From: Ruegeria sp. R13_0
GTDB taxonomy: Bacteria; Pseudomonadota; Alphaproteobacteria; Rhodobacterales; Rhodobacteraceae
Assembly (NCBI RefSeq): GCF_017743995.1
Contig: NZ_JAGHRB010000003.1
Location: 248,001 to 312,000, forward strand
Reading direction: 5' to 3'
Length of the DNA stretch: 64,000 nucleotides
The first letter of the stretch is position 1. Every line of letters begins with the position of its first letter. The position numbers and the translations under genes were made by a program. Below, in pieces: positions 50,117 to 59,588 of this stretch. The notes under the pieces were generated by a model. That model did no database searches. It was given only the letters and a program-made list of their open reading frames with translations, and was not told the origin of the DNA.

Positions 50117-50617
50117 ATGACACAGCAAGTACTGAGACCCGAAGCGCAAGATGAATCCCATGATACGGGTATCGACAAGAATGCCTGGATCGCAAATGAG
50201 GTGACAGAAATCCTGTGTGACAGCATGCTGCTGATGGTAAAGACACAAGGGTGCCACTGGAACGTTGTTGGCCCCCTTTTCCTGCCGATCCACGAGCTGA
50301 CGGAGCGACAGTATCGCGACCTGTTTGAGGCAATCGATACACTTGCGGAGCGTATACGAGCACTAGGCCACGTGGCGCCGATATCGTTCACCGACATGGT
50401 CAGCCAGGCCAAACTGACCGAAGAAGAGACCATCAAGGACGCGCACGGGATGATCAAGCAACTGATCACCGACAACGAAACGGTTGCACGCAAACTACGC
50501 GAAACGGCAACGCTCGCATCGCGTCACGGTGATGGTGCAACCGAGGATCTGATGAACACAAGAATGGCAAAACACGAAGAAGCTGTTTGGATGCTCAAAG
50601 CCATTGTTGCGACCTGA
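50117..50617 (+). CDS. dps: Dps-family ferritin-like DNA-protection protein
   Basis: The 166-aa protein has the Dps ferroxidase residues in KTQGCHWNVVGPLFLPIHELTERQYRDLFEAIDTLAERIRALG (His, His, Asp and Glu positions) and the lysine-poor N terminus MTQQVLRPEAQ. Dps stores iron with peroxide as oxidant and protects DNA in stress. AAAAGAGGTG precedes the ATG. The three genes after it (coiled coil, CsbD, DUF2254) also look like general-stress genes. Confidence 0.93.
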   Translation: MTQQVLRPEAQDESHDTGIDKNAWIANEVTEILCDSMLLMVKTQGCHWNVVGPLFLPIHELTERQYRDLFEAIDTLAERIRALGHVAPISFTDMVSQAKLTEEETIKDAHGMIKQLITDNETVARKLRETATLASRHGDGATEDLMNTRMAKHEEAVWMLKAIVAT

Positions 50618-50667
50618 CCGCTCGTCGCCAGAAGCCAGGTTGATCGGAATGAAGGAAAGGAAGCGAT

Positions 50668-50952
50668 ATGACGCGCGTTGGTTATGAGAAGAAAGCTAAA
50701 TTGCAGCTGGATGCCTGGAACGCCCAAATTGACGTGCTGAAGGCAAAGCTGCATGCAGCCGAGGCAGATGCAAAGAAAGAGTACCAGGACCACCTTAATG
50801 CGCTTTATTCAGCAAAGAGTGAAGCGGAGGCCAAGCTGGAAAAGCTAAAGACAACCAGCGATGAGGCCTGGGAGGATGTACGTGACGGCTACGAAAAAGC
50901 CTGGGACGAGATGCAATCTGCGCTGAAAAAAGCGGCCAGCCGTTTGTCGTAG
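50668..50952 (+). CDS. Coiled-coil stress-type protein, 94 aa
   Basis: The protein begins MTRVGYEKKAKLQLDAWNAQ and is one long amphipathic coiled coil of alternating Lys/Glu/Ala with regularly spaced Leu (IDVLKAKLHAAEADAKKEYQ). It resembles the sll1863-type stress proteins and LEA-like helical proteins. It follows dps after 50 bp with AAAGGAAG upstream, so cotranscription is likely. Confidence 0.75.
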   Translation: MTRVGYEKKAKLQLDAWNAQIDVLKAKLHAAEADAKKEYQDHLNALYSAKSEAEAKLEKLKTTSDEAWEDVRDGYEKAWDEMQSALKKAASRLS

Positions 50953-51107
50953 TTGTCAGTATCTACCTAAAGCGCTGCTGGTTTACCGAGCGCCAAAGAT
51001 GAGCGTGCCAGTTTTCGCGAGCCCGCCAGGCGGGATACGGCAGTACGATGGCGCGGTTGGTTTCTTGCACGGTGTAACGTGCTCAATGAACTTGTTGGAG
51101 AATTGAA

Positions 51108-51305
51108 ATGAACTGGGACCAAATCCAAGGTCAATGGAAACAACTAAAAGGCAGTGTTCAAGCCAAATGGGCTGAACTCACTGAGGACGATCTCGAAAAG
51201 GTCAAAGGTGATCGGGACAAACTGGAAGGCATACTTCAGGAGAAGTACGGCAAATCGAAAGAAGAGGTCCGGCGCGAGGTCGATGATTTCTTCTCTTCGG
51301 ATTGA
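51108..51305 (+). CDS. CsbD-family stress protein
   Basis: The 65-aa protein MNWDQIQGQWKQLKGSVQAK... has the CsbD pattern, including KWAELTEDDLEKVKGDRDKLEGILQEKYGKSKEEV. CsbD proteins are general-stress proteins of unknown biochemical role. GGAGAA precedes the start. It is part of the dps stress cluster. Confidence 0.92.
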   Translation: MNWDQIQGQWKQLKGSVQAKWAELTEDDLEKVKGDRDKLEGILQEKYGKSKEEVRREVDDFFSSD

Positions 51306-51423
51306 GGCGTTTATTCCGGGCAATGGTTGTCGGCGCCTTCTGAACAATTTGTCGTGCGACACACGTAAAGCGGGGTATGTCCGCCTAAAATTCCAGCGAA
51401 AGTACATGAAATCGGAGGTCACC

Positions 51424-52716
51424 ATGCGGACATCTGGAGAAATCGTGAAGTATTTTCGCGGGTTTCTGACAATCCCCGCCGTGATAAGTCTTTCCGGGCT
51501 TGCGGTGGCGTGGGTTGTTTTTCTTCTTGAGCAGGCGCTCGTGCGCTGGGGGTGGGTTGTACCATCTGTGTTTGCCGTTCCTCAGAACACCGCAAGCAAC
51601 GTTCTAGGGGTGATTGCCACCGCTTCAATGTCGGCGTTGGTCATGGTTTATTCCATTGTACTCTTGGTCTACACGTTGGCGGCTGGATCCATAGGACCAA
51701 GGCTCTTGCAGCGTTTCAGTGAAGATCGTGTGAACCAAACTGCAGTCGGCTCACTTGGCGCCACGTTTCTGTACAGTATTCTGGTGCTGTGGTTGATGCG
51801 CGACGACACATCGGTCAATTTGGCCGCCAGTGTTAGTCTTCTCTACGCAATCGTTTCGGTTCTGATGCTGCTGTTGTTTGTTCACACAGTATCCACACGG
51901 GTCACGATTGATCAGGAGGCCGCCAGGATATCAAAGGCTCTGGACCTCCAGATCGATGAAGCACTTAAAGACAGCGCGGACTTGCACGCATCCAACGTTG
52001 TCCCCTGGGAGGGAGCGTCACACCAAATCTTGTCGTCTGGCACGGGTTACCTGGACTTCATTAATGCTGCTGAATTGGTGAAAACAGCCCAGGACGCAAA
52101 CGCTGTTATTGTTTTCGAGGTCCAGCCCGGCGACTTTCTGGTGCCGAGCGATACTCTGGCGACCGTCCACGGTGATGCTGGTGAAGATTTTTCCGATCTG
52201 GTGCTGGCGGCAGCTCCACTCGCAGCCGCACGGGATCCAAATGGTGACATTCGGTTTTCTGTACACCTGCTTGTCGAAATCGCACTTCGGGCTTTATCGC
52301 CGGGCGTCAACGACACCTTTACCGCAATTGTGTGTATTGACAGGCTGTCAGCTTCTTTGGCACGCGCCTGGTCGTCTGACCTGTGCACCGGTGTTTACAG
52401 AGATGACGCGGGTGCCGTTCGTCTGGTTTACCCGTCCATCACAGCAAAGTCTTTGTTTCGTGACTCGTTTCCACCCCTAAGACGCGCAGCCCGAGGCAAT
52501 GGGCTCGTCACCGAGGCAATCATCAGGGCTCTGAAACGTTTGGCCAACGCTGCTCCCGGTGAAGATTTGGATGCCATCACTTTCGAACTAACGGCCATTT
52601 CGGATGAAACAAAGAGCAGCAGCATGCTTGATCGCGAAATTGAGCAGGTTTGTGAACACGTGGACGCTGCGCTTGCGACAGTGGCAAAGAACGGCAGCAA
52701 AAACGGCGCTGAGTAG
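51424..52716 (+). CDS. DUF2254 family membrane protein
   Basis: Starting at ATG 51424 after GGAGG, the 430-aa protein has four N-terminal transmembrane helices (residues about 15-150; for example VISLSGLAVAWVVFLLEQAL and SLLYAIVSVLMLLLFVHTV). A cytoplasmic domain follows with HQILSSGTGYLDFINAAEL, ALRALSPGVNDTFTA and LDREIEQVCEHVD. It matches DUF2254, whose function is unknown. The longer frame from 51154 covers the CsbD gene and can be ignored. Confidence 0.88.
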   Translation: MRTSGEIVKYFRGFLTIPAVISLSGLAVAWVVFLLEQALVRWGWVVPSVFAVPQNTASNVLGVIATASMSALVMVYSIVLLVYTLAAGSIGPRLLQRFSEDRVNQTAVGSLGATFLYSILVLWLMRDDTSVNLAASVSLLYAIVSVLMLLLFVHTVSTRVTIDQEAARISKALDLQIDEALKDSADLHASNVVPWEGASHQILSSGTGYLDFINAAELVKTAQDANAVIVFEVQPGDFLVPSDTLATVHGDAGEDFSDLVLAAAPLAAARDPNGDIRFSVHLLVEIALRALSPGVNDTFTAIVCIDRLSASLARAWSSDLCTGVYRDDAGAVRLVYPSITAKSLFRDSFPPLRRAARGNGLVTEAIIRALKRLANAAPGEDLDAITFELTAISDETKSSSMLDREIEQVCEHVDAALATVAKNGSKNGAE

Positions 52717-52936
52717 CAAAGTTCTCAGGGAAATCAGGTCCGTGCTCGTCAAAACGAAACCAAACTGAGCCATTTAGTCTTAAGCAGCTCAACGGCTGTC
52801 AGGATCACCCTGCCCTGAAGGCCTTAACGTCGAAATTGCTTTCGGGGACGCATATCTCCGCGGCATCACAGTTCACAGGCGGCCCGAGACAAATTACATT
52901 CGGTTTTGAACAACAACAGTGAAAGGCGCGCATCAG

Positions 52937-53857
52937 ATGGCACGACAGCTCCCGCACGAAGGTGATGGAAAGTATCTGGTATACGCTGGCACCGGCACTG
53001 ATCTGATTTTCAATCACGGGGTTGAACTGCCCGGATTTGCGTCCTTTCCATTGCTGGAAAAGCCCGAAACCCGGACAATTTTGGCCGGACAGATGCGCGA
53101 TCTTGTCGACCTGGCCAAGGAAATGAATATTGGATGTATTCTTGATGCACCCACCTGGATGGCGAATGTCGACCGCGCTGCGCCCCTGGGATATGATGCA
53201 GAGCGGCTCATAGATGTAAACAAGGATGCTGTAAGTTTGATGGAAGATGTGCGTCGGGCAGCCGGTCGCGATGATATCCTGGTCTCGGCCTGTATTGGCC
53301 CGCGCTATGACCCATATGCAGACGTTTCGCCGATATCTGTCGAAGATGCCCGACATTATCACAGAGCCCAGCTGGACAGTCTAAAAGAGACAAGCGTCGA
53401 TCTGGTCACTGCTTACACATTCAACCGCCCCAGCGAAGCTGCGGGCTGTATACTCGCGGCAAAAGATGTTGAGCTGCAGATCATAATGTCTCTGGTGGTA
53501 GAGACCGACGGGTGCCTGGCAGACGGTACCAAACTCGTTGACGCCATCGATCAGATCGACACGGCAACCAACTCAGCTGCATTGTTCTTCATGGTCAACT
53601 GCGCTCACCCTACCCATTTCGCGGGAGCAATCGACAACCACCCGCGAATTCGAGGGATTGTAGCAAACGCATCGAGTTGCTCCCATGCAGAGCTCGACGA
53701 AGCGGAGGAATTGGACGAAGGCGACCCTCACCAACTTGGTAAGCAGATGGCCGAAGTTATGCGGAACAATCCATCGATCCAGGTTTTTGGAGGGTGCTGC
53801 GGTACCGATATGCGCCACTTGAGGTCTATGGCACGAGCAATAGACCACCCAACTTAA
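52937..53857 (+). CDS. Homocysteine S-methyltransferase-like protein
   Basis: Starting at ATG 52937, the 306-aa protein shows the family's zinc-cysteine motifs: the first Cys in FFMVNCAHPTH and the pair in VFGGCCGTDMRHL, with the N-terminal TGTDLIFNHGVELPGFASF. It should transfer a methyl group from S-methylmethionine or a related donor to homocysteine. Some relatives act on other sulfur compounds. It stands alone, with no met operon nearby. Confidence 0.85.
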   Translation: MARQLPHEGDGKYLVYAGTGTDLIFNHGVELPGFASFPLLEKPETRTILAGQMRDLVDLAKEMNIGCILDAPTWMANVDRAAPLGYDAERLIDVNKDAVSLMEDVRRAAGRDDILVSACIGPRYDPYADVSPISVEDARHYHRAQLDSLKETSVDLVTAYTFNRPSEAAGCILAAKDVELQIIMSLVVETDGCLADGTKLVDAIDQIDTATNSAALFFMVNCAHPTHFAGAIDNHPRIRGIVANASSCSHAELDEAEELDEGDPHQLGKQMAEVMRNNPSIQVFGGCCGTDMRHLRSMARAIDHPT

Positions 53858-53921
53858 GTCACGTCTTTATGCTGACAAATTCCACGGTGGCGCGTCGGGC
53901 TGCCATCAGCCGCGGATCGCG

Positions 53922-55499
53922 TTAGGGCAACCACTCCGATCGGTGGGTGCGAATATAATCTGCCGTGCGAAACACCAACGCAGCCAGTGTTGCCGTCGGG
54001 TTGACCGCGCCAGGCGTGGGAAACAGGCTCGCGCCAGCGACAAACAGATTGTCCACCTCATGCACCTGCCCAAAGGAATTCGTGACAGACGCGGAGGCAT
54101 CATCACCCATGATTGTGCCGCCCATCATGTGCATCGGGTTTCGCGGGCCCGCCCAGGCGTCGGTTGTCCCAGCCGCCTTGAAGATGCGCAGGCCTTCTTC
54201 CTTGGCCAGTTTCGATCTAGTCGCATTTGCATGCGGAAGCGAATTGATCACATGCGCCTGCGGCAACCCATATCGATCCCGTTTTGACGGGTCGAGCGTG
54301 ATGCGGTTTTCCGGAATACTGTCCTCTTCGCATAGCACCGTCATGTTGCCATAGTGCCGGCTGGCGTTACGCAGATAGTCATCTAAGGCTTCGCCATATA
54401 GCTCGGGTTTGGCCAGAGCGGTTCCCAACAGATCGTTGGGTTTTGCAGCCTGCCCGACAAGCCAGGCGCGGCTGCCAAAGGCACCTTTTGCCGGTTGCTT
54501 GTCCTCATAGCCATCCAGGCAGAGCGTATTGGCCCCGGACACACCCAAATGCGGTTCCGTTTCCTGCGAGAAAAGCCCGTGGATGGTCGTAAGCGCATGG
54601 GACGTGAAATAGCGCCCCAATGTCTTGCTGCCATTGCCCAGCCCATCGGGATGTTTGTCGCTGGTCGACAACAGCAGCAGCCGTGCATTCCAAATCGTAT
54701 GACAGGCCGAGATGACAATGTCGGCAGGTTGCAGGTTTTCTCGGCCCTGTTCATCAAGATACAGAACCCCGGTTGCCTTAGACCCCGAAGGGTCTGTTTC
54801 AATCCGTGCCACATAGGCGTTGTGGCGTAGTTCAACCCCTGCTTTTCGGGCCCGTGGCCATTGCAGAACCAAGGGGTTTGTCAAAGCCCCAATCGGACAT
54901 CCCGCATCGCACCAGCCATCAAGCAGACAACCCGCTCTCCCGGCATACGGGGCGGAGTTTATCGCCAGAGTATTTGTCGTGAGTTCCAATCCTTCTGCAT
55001 CAAACCCGGGTTTGATTGCTGATGACTGTTTGGACATGGAAGTGGCGGGCATGGGATAAGCTTCGCCGGACGGTGCATTGGAGTCATCGTTGCCCGAAAC
55101 GCCGAAATAGGACTGCGCGTGGTCATACCATGGCCGTAAATCATCATACCCGATGGGCCAGTCCAGACTGCGCCCGAACAAAGACCTGACTCGAAAATCG
55201 TCCGGATGCAGCCGGTACCAGTTGGCATACCAATGCAATCCCGCACCGCCGGTCCCCCACCCCATGGCAAAGTTCGCAGCTCCCACAAGGTCACCTGTTT
55301 CCAGAACCTCCGGGCCGGCCCACCTGAGCCGCCGGGACCAGATTTGCGAGCTGATCATATCCGAGAGCTTTCGCTCTGGCCCGGCCTCCAGAACCAGCAC
55401 GTTGAATGCCGCCTCGCCCAATTCGGCCGCCATTGTGCTGCCGGCAATGCCGGAGCCGATGATGACAACTTCGACCTTATCGTGTGAGATTTGGGACAT
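53922..55499 (-). CDS. GMC oxidoreductase, dehydrogenase large subunit
   Basis: The 525-aa flavoprotein begins with an FAD-binding VIIGSGIAGSTMAAEL and has the GMC C-terminal motif (MHMMGGTIMGDD, NLFVAGASLFPTPGAVNPTATLAAL). A CDAGCPIGA segment is typical of gluconate/sorbitol dehydrogenase large subunits. It would oxidise a sugar or alcohol and pass electrons on. It follows the small-subunit gene by 42 bp, and the cytochrome c subunit of the three-subunit complexes is missing. Confidence 0.88.
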   Translation of the reverse strand: MSQISHDKVEVVIIGSGIAGSTMAAELGEAAFNVLVLEAGPERKLSDMISSQIWSRRLRWAGPEVLETGDLVGAANFAMGWGTGGAGLHWYANWYRLHPDDFRVRSLFGRSLDWPIGYDDLRPWYDHAQSYFGVSGNDDSNAPSGEAYPMPATSMSKQSSAIKPGFDAEGLELTTNTLAINSAPYAGRAGCLLDGWCDAGCPIGALTNPLVLQWPRARKAGVELRHNAYVARIETDPSGSKATGVLYLDEQGRENLQPADIVISACHTIWNARLLLLSTSDKHPDGLGNGSKTLGRYFTSHALTTIHGLFSQETEPHLGVSGANTLCLDGYEDKQPAKGAFGSRAWLVGQAAKPNDLLGTALAKPELYGEALDDYLRNASRHYGNMTVLCEEDSIPENRITLDPSKRDRYGLPQAHVINSLPHANATRSKLAKEEGLRIFKAAGTTDAWAGPRNPMHMMGGTIMGDDASASVTNSFGQVHEVDNLFVAGASLFPTPGAVNPTATLAALVFRTADYIRTHRSEWLP

Positions 55500-55541
55500 T
55501 GGTTCTCTGTGTTTCGGGTCTCTCCTCGAGCAGCAGATTTG

Positions 55542-56108
55542 CTACCACGGCCGGGGCGGCGGAATATGCGCGAGATAAGGGATGTTCAGGTCCGCAAATC
55601 CTGCCTGCGTGCCATAAACAACATCCACCGCGTCGCTGCGCGAAATGAAATAGAAGAAATTCGGATTTGGGTTGGTCCAGACCTGCATCTTAGAGGCTAT
55701 CGCAGCCTCAACCAATTCCAGTCTCTGATCGGCATTCGCCCGCGCAAAAGACAAGCCAAACCGATGCTGGCATTCTTTTTCAATGCCCGAGATTCCATTG
55801 CGGTAAAATCCTGCCATGTCGCTGGCATCGAGGTATCTGAGAAGTAACAGGGACGCGGCCTGATCTCCTGCGAGGTTTTCGTCGACAAACCTGGCGACCC
55901 CGGCCTGGCCTGCGCCGGAAACAATGATCGCGCACCAGGCCCCCAGAGTCTCAGCCTCGGTTGTTGTGAGTGTCTTGTAGCTTTCGTTCTCGACGGTCTT
56001 TGCCTCCGCGTTTCGGGAAAGGCTGCGCATTATGAAGGACGTCCAGAATGTGGTCGGGATCACACGAGTCAAAAAGTGGCGTCTTCCAATCATGCGGACT
56101 GTCTCCAC
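55542..56108 (-). CDS. Gluconate 2-dehydrogenase subunit 3-like small subunit
   Basis: The 188-aa protein has a Tat-type signal (MIGRRHFLTRVIP, starting at either ATG 56108 or 56093) and matches the Tat-dependent small subunit of gluconate/GMC-type dehydrogenases: TTTEAETLGAWCAIIVSG, QAASLLLLRYLDASDM, RFGLSFARANADQR. The Tat signal exports the folded large subunit with it. It is cotranscribed with the GMC gene. Confidence 0.82.
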   Translation of the reverse strand: METVRMIGRRHFLTRVIPTTFWTSFIMRSLSRNAEAKTVENESYKTLTTTEAETLGAWCAIIVSGAGQAGVARFVDENLAGDQAASLLLLRYLDASDMAGFYRNGISGIEKECQHRFGLSFARANADQRLELVEAAIASKMQVWTNPNPNFFYFISRSDAVDVVYGTQAGFADLNIPYLAHIPPPRPW

Positions 56109-56185
56109 CGATCATAAGCAGAAAGCCTGATCATCGGACTGGATACACCTTATCAGTTTTCAGCCCAACCGTCATGCACGCCAAA

Positions 56186-56548
56186 CTACCGACGAAACCC
56201 AAACTCGGTGACAAAGAATCCAGGGTTCATTCCGCTGAACAGGTCGCGTAGCTTTTCAAGTTCAGCCGCAGGACCATGCAATTCGGCACCGGTGATACTG
56301 ACCAGTTCCTGCGTGCTTTCAAAAATGTGGCTTCCCAATTCCATATGGCGGATTACTGCATCTGCGCTGTCATAATCTTCACGGGACACGACCGATCCAT
56401 CGGCACCGAAACTGTAGGCTGACGCCAAGTGGCCAGGTTCCTGTTTGCGCAATTCAATCATTTCTGCGCAGTTTTTTCGAAATGCTGCTGCATGGGTTTC
56501 TGGAATCGTCATGTAGCCGACGACAGTGACAATCTGCGGGACGGACAC
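56186..56548 (-). CDS. Antibiotic biosynthesis monooxygenase (ABM)-type protein
   Basis: I start at GTG 56548, preceded by GGAGAAATT, giving a 120-aa protein that begins MSVPQIVTVVGYMTIPETHA. The ABM fold is visible in AAAFRKNCAEMIELRKQEPGHLASAYSF and SREDYDSADAVIRHMELG. Family members oxidise quinols or polyketides without cofactor or act as stress enzymes. The longer frame from 56728 overlaps the divergent thioesterase. Confidence 0.75.
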   Translation of the reverse strand: MSVPQIVTVVGYMTIPETHAAAFRKNCAEMIELRKQEPGHLASAYSFGADGSVVSREDYDSADAVIRHMELGSHIFESTQELVSITGAELHGPAAELEKLRDLFSGMNPGFFVTEFGFRR

Positions 56549-56683
56549 GATAATTTCTCCTACAATTTGATTTTGAATACGCCACAAGAATAAGTGTTTT
56601 CCGACCATAGGCAAAATGGTGGTGGGTCGCCGAGTTCGGACACCGAGGAACATAGATGTTTTTGTCTTTGAGAAAAATCGTAC

Positions 56684-57088
56684 ATGCATAACAAAAACAT
56701 TCAGAACTGGTTGCCACCTTACTCCCAATCTCTGGGGCTCGAACTGGTGTCCGTTTCAGTGGAAGAGGTGGTGGCGAAACTGGTCGTCCGAGAAGACATG
56801 GGCAACCGAAACGGGGTGATGCATGGTGGCGCAATCATGGGGGCAGCAGACTCCATCGGAGGCGTTGCTGCGGCTGTGAACCTGGATAAAGGTGCCAGTA
56901 CAACAACCCTGGAGAGTAAGACGAACTTCATTCGATCGGTACAGATTGGCGATGAGATCACGTTGACCTGCATTCCCCTGCATCGCGGTCGAAAAACGAT
57001 GATTTGGCAGACCACGATTACCCGGCCTGATGGTCGTACAGCAGCGATTGTGACCCAAACACAGCTCACTCTGGATTGGAACGGATAA
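56684..57088 (+). CDS. PaaI-like hotdog thioesterase
   Basis: The 134-aa protein has the hotdog pattern with NRNGVMHGGAIMGAADSIGGVAA (the catalytic Asn/His/Gly-Gly region) and TTTLESKTNFIRSVQIGDEITL. It would hydrolyse acyl-CoA thioesters. It is divergent from the ABM gene and convergent with the broken SDR gene. Confidence 0.88.
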   Translation: MHNKNIQNWLPPYSQSLGLELVSVSVEEVVAKLVVREDMGNRNGVMHGGAIMGAADSIGGVAAAVNLDKGASTTTLESKTNFIRSVQIGDEITLTCIPLHRGRKTMIWQTTITRPDGRTAAIVTQTQLTLDWNG

Positions 57089-57098
57089 ACCACCAGGT

Positions 57099-57910
57099 TT
57101 AAAGCTGGCTGAGCTTGCAATCGGCAGCCATAACCTGAGCTTGTTTCAAGGCTTTTTGCGGAACGTGGTCGTGAGAAAAGTGCCAGAATTGTTTCTTTCT
57201 CATCCCTTCCAAAACGCGCTCCGCTACAGCTTCAGGGTCCATACCGTCCTTCACAACCTGAGCCACTTGCTTCTGAAACGTTCTGGTTTCCTCAGATATC
57301 GGCGCGTCTCTTTCAGCCGCGACGGGACGTTCCCCATCGACAAGATGAGTGTGTGTCGCGCCGGGACAAAGAACTGAGGCAGATACACTGGATCCAGAAG
57401 CCCGTAAGTCTCGTTCAAGCGATTGCATCAATCCGACAACTGCAAACTTCGACGTGTTATACGCGGCCAAAAAGGGCACCCATAAAGGCCTGACTCGGAT
57501 GCAGTCGCGTAGACATGACCTTCGTTCTGAGCCTCAAAAAGGGGCAAAAAGACATGTACACCGTGAATAACGCCCCACAGATTGACGGACAAAACCCACT
57601 CCCATTCCTCGATAGTTGTCTCCTGCGTCGCAGCAAACGGACCCACCCCGGCGTTGTTGCACAGTAGGTGGACTGCGCCGAATGCACGGATTGTTTCGTC
57701 TGCCGTAAGCCGAACATCTTCAAGGTTCGAAACATCCGCTTCTACAATGATTGAGCTGCCCATCAATAAGGACGCCGTTTCTTCCAATGGAGGCGTGTGA
57801 TGTCCTACCAGAACGAGGTTCATTCCCGCTTTAGATAGAACCCGAGCCAGACCGCGACCAATTCCGCTGCCTGCTCCTGTCACAACCGCAGTTTTTCCCA
57901 AGGTTTCCAT
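57099..57910 (-). pseudogene. Short-chain dehydrogenase/reductase with frameshift
   Basis: Two frames together give a full SDR of about 270 aa. The first (57910-57428) has the NAD motif TGAGSGIGRG, CNNAGVG and the Ser region ATASESGLYGCPF. The second (57479-57099) resumes with AAYNTSKFAVVGL, the catalytic Tyr/Lys, then SVLCPGATHT. The join is at a GCCCTTTTT run (plus-strand AAAAAGGG at 57469-57476). One added C would restore the frame as GCPFLAAYNTSK. It is either a true inactivating deletion or a homopolymer sequencing error. Confidence 0.85.
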
Positions 57911-58226
57911 CTGGACCGCTTTTCAATTGAAATGTGGCTGTTCCCCACAATATGCGGCGTGGCTTACTCTTGCCAAGTAACACTCCGTCTGATCGCAAAG
58001 AAGGGCCCTTATCAACGAAGTTCTTCATCGGGTGGATCTGATGCGAAGAGACCTGCAATTCATAGAAATTCATCTGACCTGACGTGTAAGCGGCCAGTTC
58101 TTTGAATTGTTGAAAGGGACAGAGTCGCACGGAACGCCATCCAGTACTGCGTCTGTTGTGGTGATGAACCAGAAACCATACGCTGGTCGCCTAACTTCCC
58201 AGACGGAAAAGATGGATGGAGGCAGC
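57911..58226. other. Intergenic, no gene recognised
   Basis: About 316 bp between the divergent SDR and GFA genes. I see no gene, hairpin terminator or known operator; it should hold the promoters for both. Confidence 0.4.
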
Positions 58227-58619
58227 ATGGCCAAACCGATTGAAGGTGGATGCTACTGTGGTGAGGTTCGATATCGGATCACCGGTGATCCAGTGATTCA
58301 ACTCGTGTGTTTCTGTAGCGACTGCCTGTCTATGACCGGCACAGATGGATACGCTGGATATATGGTTGACTCCGATGATCTGCAGCTTCTGAAGGGTGAA
58401 CCATCAACGTTTGAGAAAATCTCTGAAGAAGGCCGCCCCGTCATCAAGCATTTTTGCGGCACCTGCGGGTCAAACCTGTGGGGCGTGACCTCTTTCGGAC
58501 TGACCAGCATCGCCGCCGGTACGCTGGACGATCCCAGTTTGTTCAGACCAACAAAGAAGGTATTCGTGAAAGATGCCCCTGACTGGGCTCGGGTGCCGCA
58601 TAAATTGGAAGAAATGTAG
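58227..58619 (+). CDS. GFA-family zinc protein
   Basis: With ATG 58227 after GGAGG, the 130-aa protein has the GFA (glutathione-dependent formaldehyde-activating enzyme-like) zinc pattern: GGCYCGEVRY, VCFCSDCLSMTG and KHFCGTCGSNLW. True formaldehyde-activating function is not certain in this family; most members are of unknown role. Upstream in-frame ATGs have no good ribosome site. Confidence 0.9.
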   Translation: MAKPIEGGCYCGEVRYRITGDPVIQLVCFCSDCLSMTGTDGYAGYMVDSDDLQLLKGEPSTFEKISEEGRPVIKHFCGTCGSNLWGVTSFGLTSIAAGTLDDPSLFRPTKKVFVKDAPDWARVPHKLEEM

Positions 58620-58737
58620 CTGTAATCGCAAATAGCGTCTCTGACGAGACATTGAGCCACGCCAACTCCTGCCGTGTCGCAACCCGTCGACCCTCATGTT
58701 CGCCGCGATGCATCGGGCGAATTTCCGCAACAGCGCA

Positions 58738-59493
58738 TCAAATCTGGACGACGTTGAACAAAGCCCCCATGGGATCGTGAACCAGTGCGCTCGCATAGGT
58801 GTTCTGAGTGTGCTGGTGTCGCGTGAGCACCAATCCTTCGCATCGCCTAACGCTTTTTAGGGCTTGTTCCAAAGAACTGACGCGTATGCCCGGGATCCAT
58901 GCAGCAATGCCACTAAAAACTGAGCGATCCGATGTGCATTTCGCCAACACATCTCCTTCAAATCTGATCGCTCTTTGTGATGAAGAAGCGTCATCAATTG
59001 ACGAGATGCACCAGCCAAACAATTCTCGATAGAACTGGGCCGGAATATCTCCGCTGCGGGTCAGGTAGTGTTCCAGCGCGAACTGACGCATTGGGACGGG
59101 AAAGTCGTGTCGCGACACTGAAATTCCGAGGTATGCTCCAAGTGGATCGCTAAGCAGGCAATTGCGGCCAACCCCTGGGACCTCAAAGGGTGGCTTGATC
59201 ACGGCTCCACCAAGCGATTTTGCCAGTTTTGCTGTCTGATCTACATCTTCGACTTCAATATAGGGAATCCACCCTTCAAAGCGCACCAGGTTTTGAGAAA
59301 CGATGCCAGCCCCTGCTTCGCCATCGAGAATTGCGAGGGTAAAATCCTTGCTCCCTCCGCCCCATGCGAAATCCGTCGCGTGTTCAATGCTGTAGGTCCA
59401 GCCTGCCAAGCTTCGATAGAAAGACCTGGATGCATCTTCCTCGGGCGTGAACAGATCGTGCCAAACAATCCGACCCAGCTTTTCTTTGACCAC
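58738..59493 (-). CDS. Two-domain VOC (glyoxalase-fold) protein
   Basis: The 251-aa protein has two glyoxalase/VOC modules. The first has IVWHDLFTPEEDASRSFYRSLAGW and GWIPYIEVEDVDQTAKLAKSLGGAVIKPPFEVPGVG; the second begins near ALEHYLTRSGDIPAQFYRELFGW. I start at GTG 59493 after GATGAGG; the longer frame from 59625 lacks a good start. It resembles CFP-30B-type proteins and may bind a metal or small molecule. Confidence 0.75.
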   Translation of the reverse strand: MVKEKLGRIVWHDLFTPEEDASRSFYRSLAGWTYSIEHATDFAWGGGSKDFTLAILDGEAGAGIVSQNLVRFEGWIPYIEVEDVDQTAKLAKSLGGAVIKPPFEVPGVGRNCLLSDPLGAYLGISVSRHDFPVPMRQFALEHYLTRSGDIPAQFYRELFGWCISSIDDASSSQRAIRFEGDVLAKCTSDRSVFSGIAAWIPGIRVSSLEQALKSVRRCEGLVLTRHQHTQNTYASALVHDPMGALFNVVQI

Positions 59494-59588
59494 GGCGACC
59501 TCATCCAAAGTGCTTATGCCCGAGCATATCGCCCGCTTACGGCTGTGGTTTTGATACGGATCAACCCCGTGCGGATCTGATCCGCTGG

